This document shows, piece by piece, positions 61,538-64,000 of a stretch of DNA of 64,000 bases (positions are counted from its first letter, which is position 1; each line of letters starts with the position of its first letter). The stretch is from Dillenia suffruticosa (Eukaryota > Streptophyta > Magnoliopsida > Dilleniales > Dilleniaceae). A model generated the notes under the pieces. The model worked only from the letters and a program-made list of their open reading frames with translations. It had not been told where the DNA came from and did no database searches. The stretch lies in contig JAVTVX010000013.1 of NCBI GenBank assembly GCA_033439265.1, positions 16,410,500 to 16,474,499 of the forward strand. Direction: 5' to 3'. The position numbers and the translations under genes are program-made.

Positions 61538-64000
61538 TATATTTTATCACATCAAATATACATGATATAAATAAGTGCATTATTTAAGAAAATATAAATA
61601 TAACTGAATAATGCACAAAATCATATATAAAAATATAATAAGCATCACATCGTCAGTTTAGTACAATGAGAAAAATCAAAATATTCCCAAACCCAATGAC
61701 TCTCTATGTGCTATAAATGAGTCTCTAGTGATGGGTTTGGTGAAGGGGTCAGCCACCATGCAATGTGTCGAGATGTACTTGACGGTCACTTCACCCTTCT
61801 CGATGATGTCTCTAACAAAATTATATCTGGTATTTATGTGTTTGGTCCTACTATGATACTTAGGGTCTCGAGTGTAGGCGATAGCAGCCTGATTATCACA
61901 GTAAATCATCACTGGCCTCCCACTATCAGCCACAACCCCTAAGTCATCTAATAGTCTTTGGAGCCAAACACTCTCCTGAACTGCGACTGAGCAAGCCATG
62001 AACTCAGTCTCAATTGTAGATAAAGCTACACAGGTCTGCTTCTTGCTGCTCCAAGAAATGACACCGCCATTGAGCAAGAATGCAAAACCTGATGTCGATT
62101 TGCGCTTATCCAGATCACCGCCCCAGTCGGCGTCTGAATATCTTATGAGGCGCAAATCCCCTCTCCTATAACACAAGGAGTAGCTCGCAGTTCCCTTGAG
62201 ATATCTAAAAATCCTTTTCAATGCTCTCCAGTGACCCCTTCCAGGATTTGATTGATATCTACTCACCAGACCGACTACGTAACATATGTCTGGTCGTGTA
62301 CACAACATCGCATACATCAGACTTCCCACTGCGCTGGAATAAGGGATTTTACGCATCTCCCTTATATCTTCCTGAGTTTTCGGGCACATCTCAAGACTCA
62401 GACCATCACACTTGGCGATTGGAGTATCAATAGGATTACAATCACTCATCCCAAAGCGCTCGAGAATTTTCTTAATGTAGATCTCTTGTGAAAGAGCCAA
62501 CATTCTTCTCGATCGATCTCTCTGGATCTTAACTCCAAGGATGAACTCAGCTTCACCCATGTCGATCATGTCGAAGCTCAATGACAACCAAGCCTTGATC
62601 GTCATCATATACTGAATGTTGTTCCCAGCCAACAGTATATCGTCCACATACAGGGACAGGATTACAAAAGAGTTATCAGATCGTATCAAGTAAACACAAT
62701 GATCCTCCTCGATTATTGTAAAACCATAAGATATCACCTCCTCGTGGAATCTTAGGTACCACCGCATGGATGATTGCTTTAGGCCATATATCGACTTCCG
62801 AAGTCGACAGACTTTGTCCTCATGACCTACTAGAACGAACCCAGAGGGCTGCTCCATGTAGATCTCGTCATTCAAATTTCTATTAAGGAAAGCGGTTTTT
62901 ACATCCATCTGATGCAACTCTAGATCCATGCTCGCGACAATCGTTAAGAGTAGACGGATCGATGTAAATTTGACTACGGGAGAGAAAGTCTCCTCGTAAT
63001 CAATGCCCTTTGTTTGTGTGTAACCCTTGGCTACTAAACGGGTTTTGTATCTTTCTACCGATCCGTCGGCCTTTCTTTTGATTTTGAGAACTCACTTATT
63101 CCCTATGGCCCTTCTATCCTCAGATAAGTCAACTAGGTCCCAGACCCTGTTGACCCTCATTGATTCCATCTCCTCTTTCATGGCCTCTAGCCATTGGTCC
63201 CTCATAGGACTCTAGAGACCCTTCTCAAAGGTTTGAGATTCTTCATCATTCTCAGGAGTCACGATGAGGATCTCATCCTCTATCGGAAAATGACGTCGGG
63301 GTACATGTCCCCGACTACTCCTACGAGGAGGAGGAGCCTCCTCACCTCGAGATGGGTTACTCCCACTAGGACCAAGATCTATTGTAGGCTCTTGGGTTCC
63401 TCCCCTACGCTCAGTTGGGCCGTCAGGCTCACCCATCTCATAAAAGGTGAAATCCTGGTCGATTTCGCCTCTCTTAAGGAAATCATTTTCCAGGAACGTA
63501 GCATTACGAGATTCGATCTCGGAGACCGTGCCATCCGTACTTCACCTAGGAACACATGTCCCTTAGAATGTTCAGAGTACCTTACAAAGATACATTTCTT
63601 TCCTCGTGGGCCTAACTTGCCGTGTGGGTGTGAGAAATCATGAACGTATGCGGCACAACCCCATGGTCTCAAATGGCTAAGGTCAGGCTGCCTCCCTGTC
63701 CAAAGCTCGTATGGGGTATTGACTACGGATTTGGTTGGAACACGGTTAAGAACGTAGGCGGCAGTCAACAATGCATCTCCCCAATGGGAGATAGCCAAAT
63801 TGGTCTGCGCCATCATCGATCTCACCATCTCCAACAAAGTCATATTCCTTCTCTCAGCTACCCCGTTCTGCTGGGGAGTAGCAGGAATAGTCAACTGTCT
63901 CGTAATGCCCTTCTCGAAATAAAGCTCTTTAAACTCCTCAGACAAGTACTCGCGTCCTCTATCGGTTCTGAGAGTTTTAATTCTCAAGTCTAACTGGTTT
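60096..64000 (-). mobile_element. Ty1/copia LTR retrotransposon, 3' part, cut by right edge
   Basis: Fossil element read on the minus strand. From the right edge leftward: integrase (LRTDRGREYLS, TPQQNGVAERRN), reverse transcriptase (QMDVKTAFLN, LYVDDILLAG), RNase H (YSDADWGGDLDKRKSTSGF, KHINTRYNFV), then a non-coding spacer and a long probable 3' LTR. Gag, protease and the 5' LTR lie outside the window. About two or three breaks are visible in the coding part. It differs from the copia in CESA7 in LTR length and RNase H signature, so it is a separate lineage. Age cannot be estimated without the other LTR. Confidence 0.9.

Noticed and set aside
1-64000. CRISPR arrays, operons, bacterial ribosome-binding sites and phage modules
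   Set aside because: None present; the spliced genes and retroelements show eukaryotic nuclear DNA.

Overview
The window is nuclear DNA of a flowering plant, most likely a eudicot. The evidence is spliced host genes with short GT-AG exons, a secondary-wall cellulose synthase, a plant-specific eIF(iso)4G, an organelle-type IF3, a DYW-class PPR relic, plant L1 LINEs, Ty1/copia elements and AT-rich intergenic DNA with many CT/GA and TA microsatellites. A woody species is plausible but not shown. Exon coordinates were read by hand from splice signals and reading-frame continuity.

Layout. 1-6778 (minus): 5' nine coding exons of eIF(iso)4G, running off the left edge. 6779-16048: its CT-rich leader/promoter, then about 9 kb of AT-rich DNA holding a probable hAT-like element and an HSP70 C-terminal pseudogene (13754-14516). 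16049-19437 (plus): complete six-exon SmE. 20380-26412 (plus): decayed L1-type LINE. 26435-28844: cluster of TIR elements, including a hAT MITE nested in another element, a 977-bp foldback element with purine/pyrimidine minisatellite arms, and a related element with a 9-bp target duplication. 28916-35476 (plus): organellar IF3 in nine exons, with a disturbed first exon and one unusual acceptor. 37554-48440 (plus): CESA7/IRX3-type cellulose synthase in 13 exons, with a young copia element (42473-47175) in intron 11 and a repeat/gene-fragment block in intron 5. 49804-51970 (minus): broken PPR-DYW gene. 52465-57930 (minus): second LINE of the same family, lacking its 3' end. 57931-60095: CT-rich DNA with a leader-like segment. 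60096-64000 (minus): 3' part of another copia element, cut by the right edge.

The host genes are unlinked in function: cytosolic translation initiation, mRNA splicing, organelle translation initiation and secondary-wall cellulose synthesis. The most unusual points are the foldback/TIR family with shared CGCGACAC palindromes directly upstream of IF3, the CT-dinucleotide frame changes in IF3 exon 1, and the cellulose synthase that lacks about nine normally conserved residues after the QxxRW motif.
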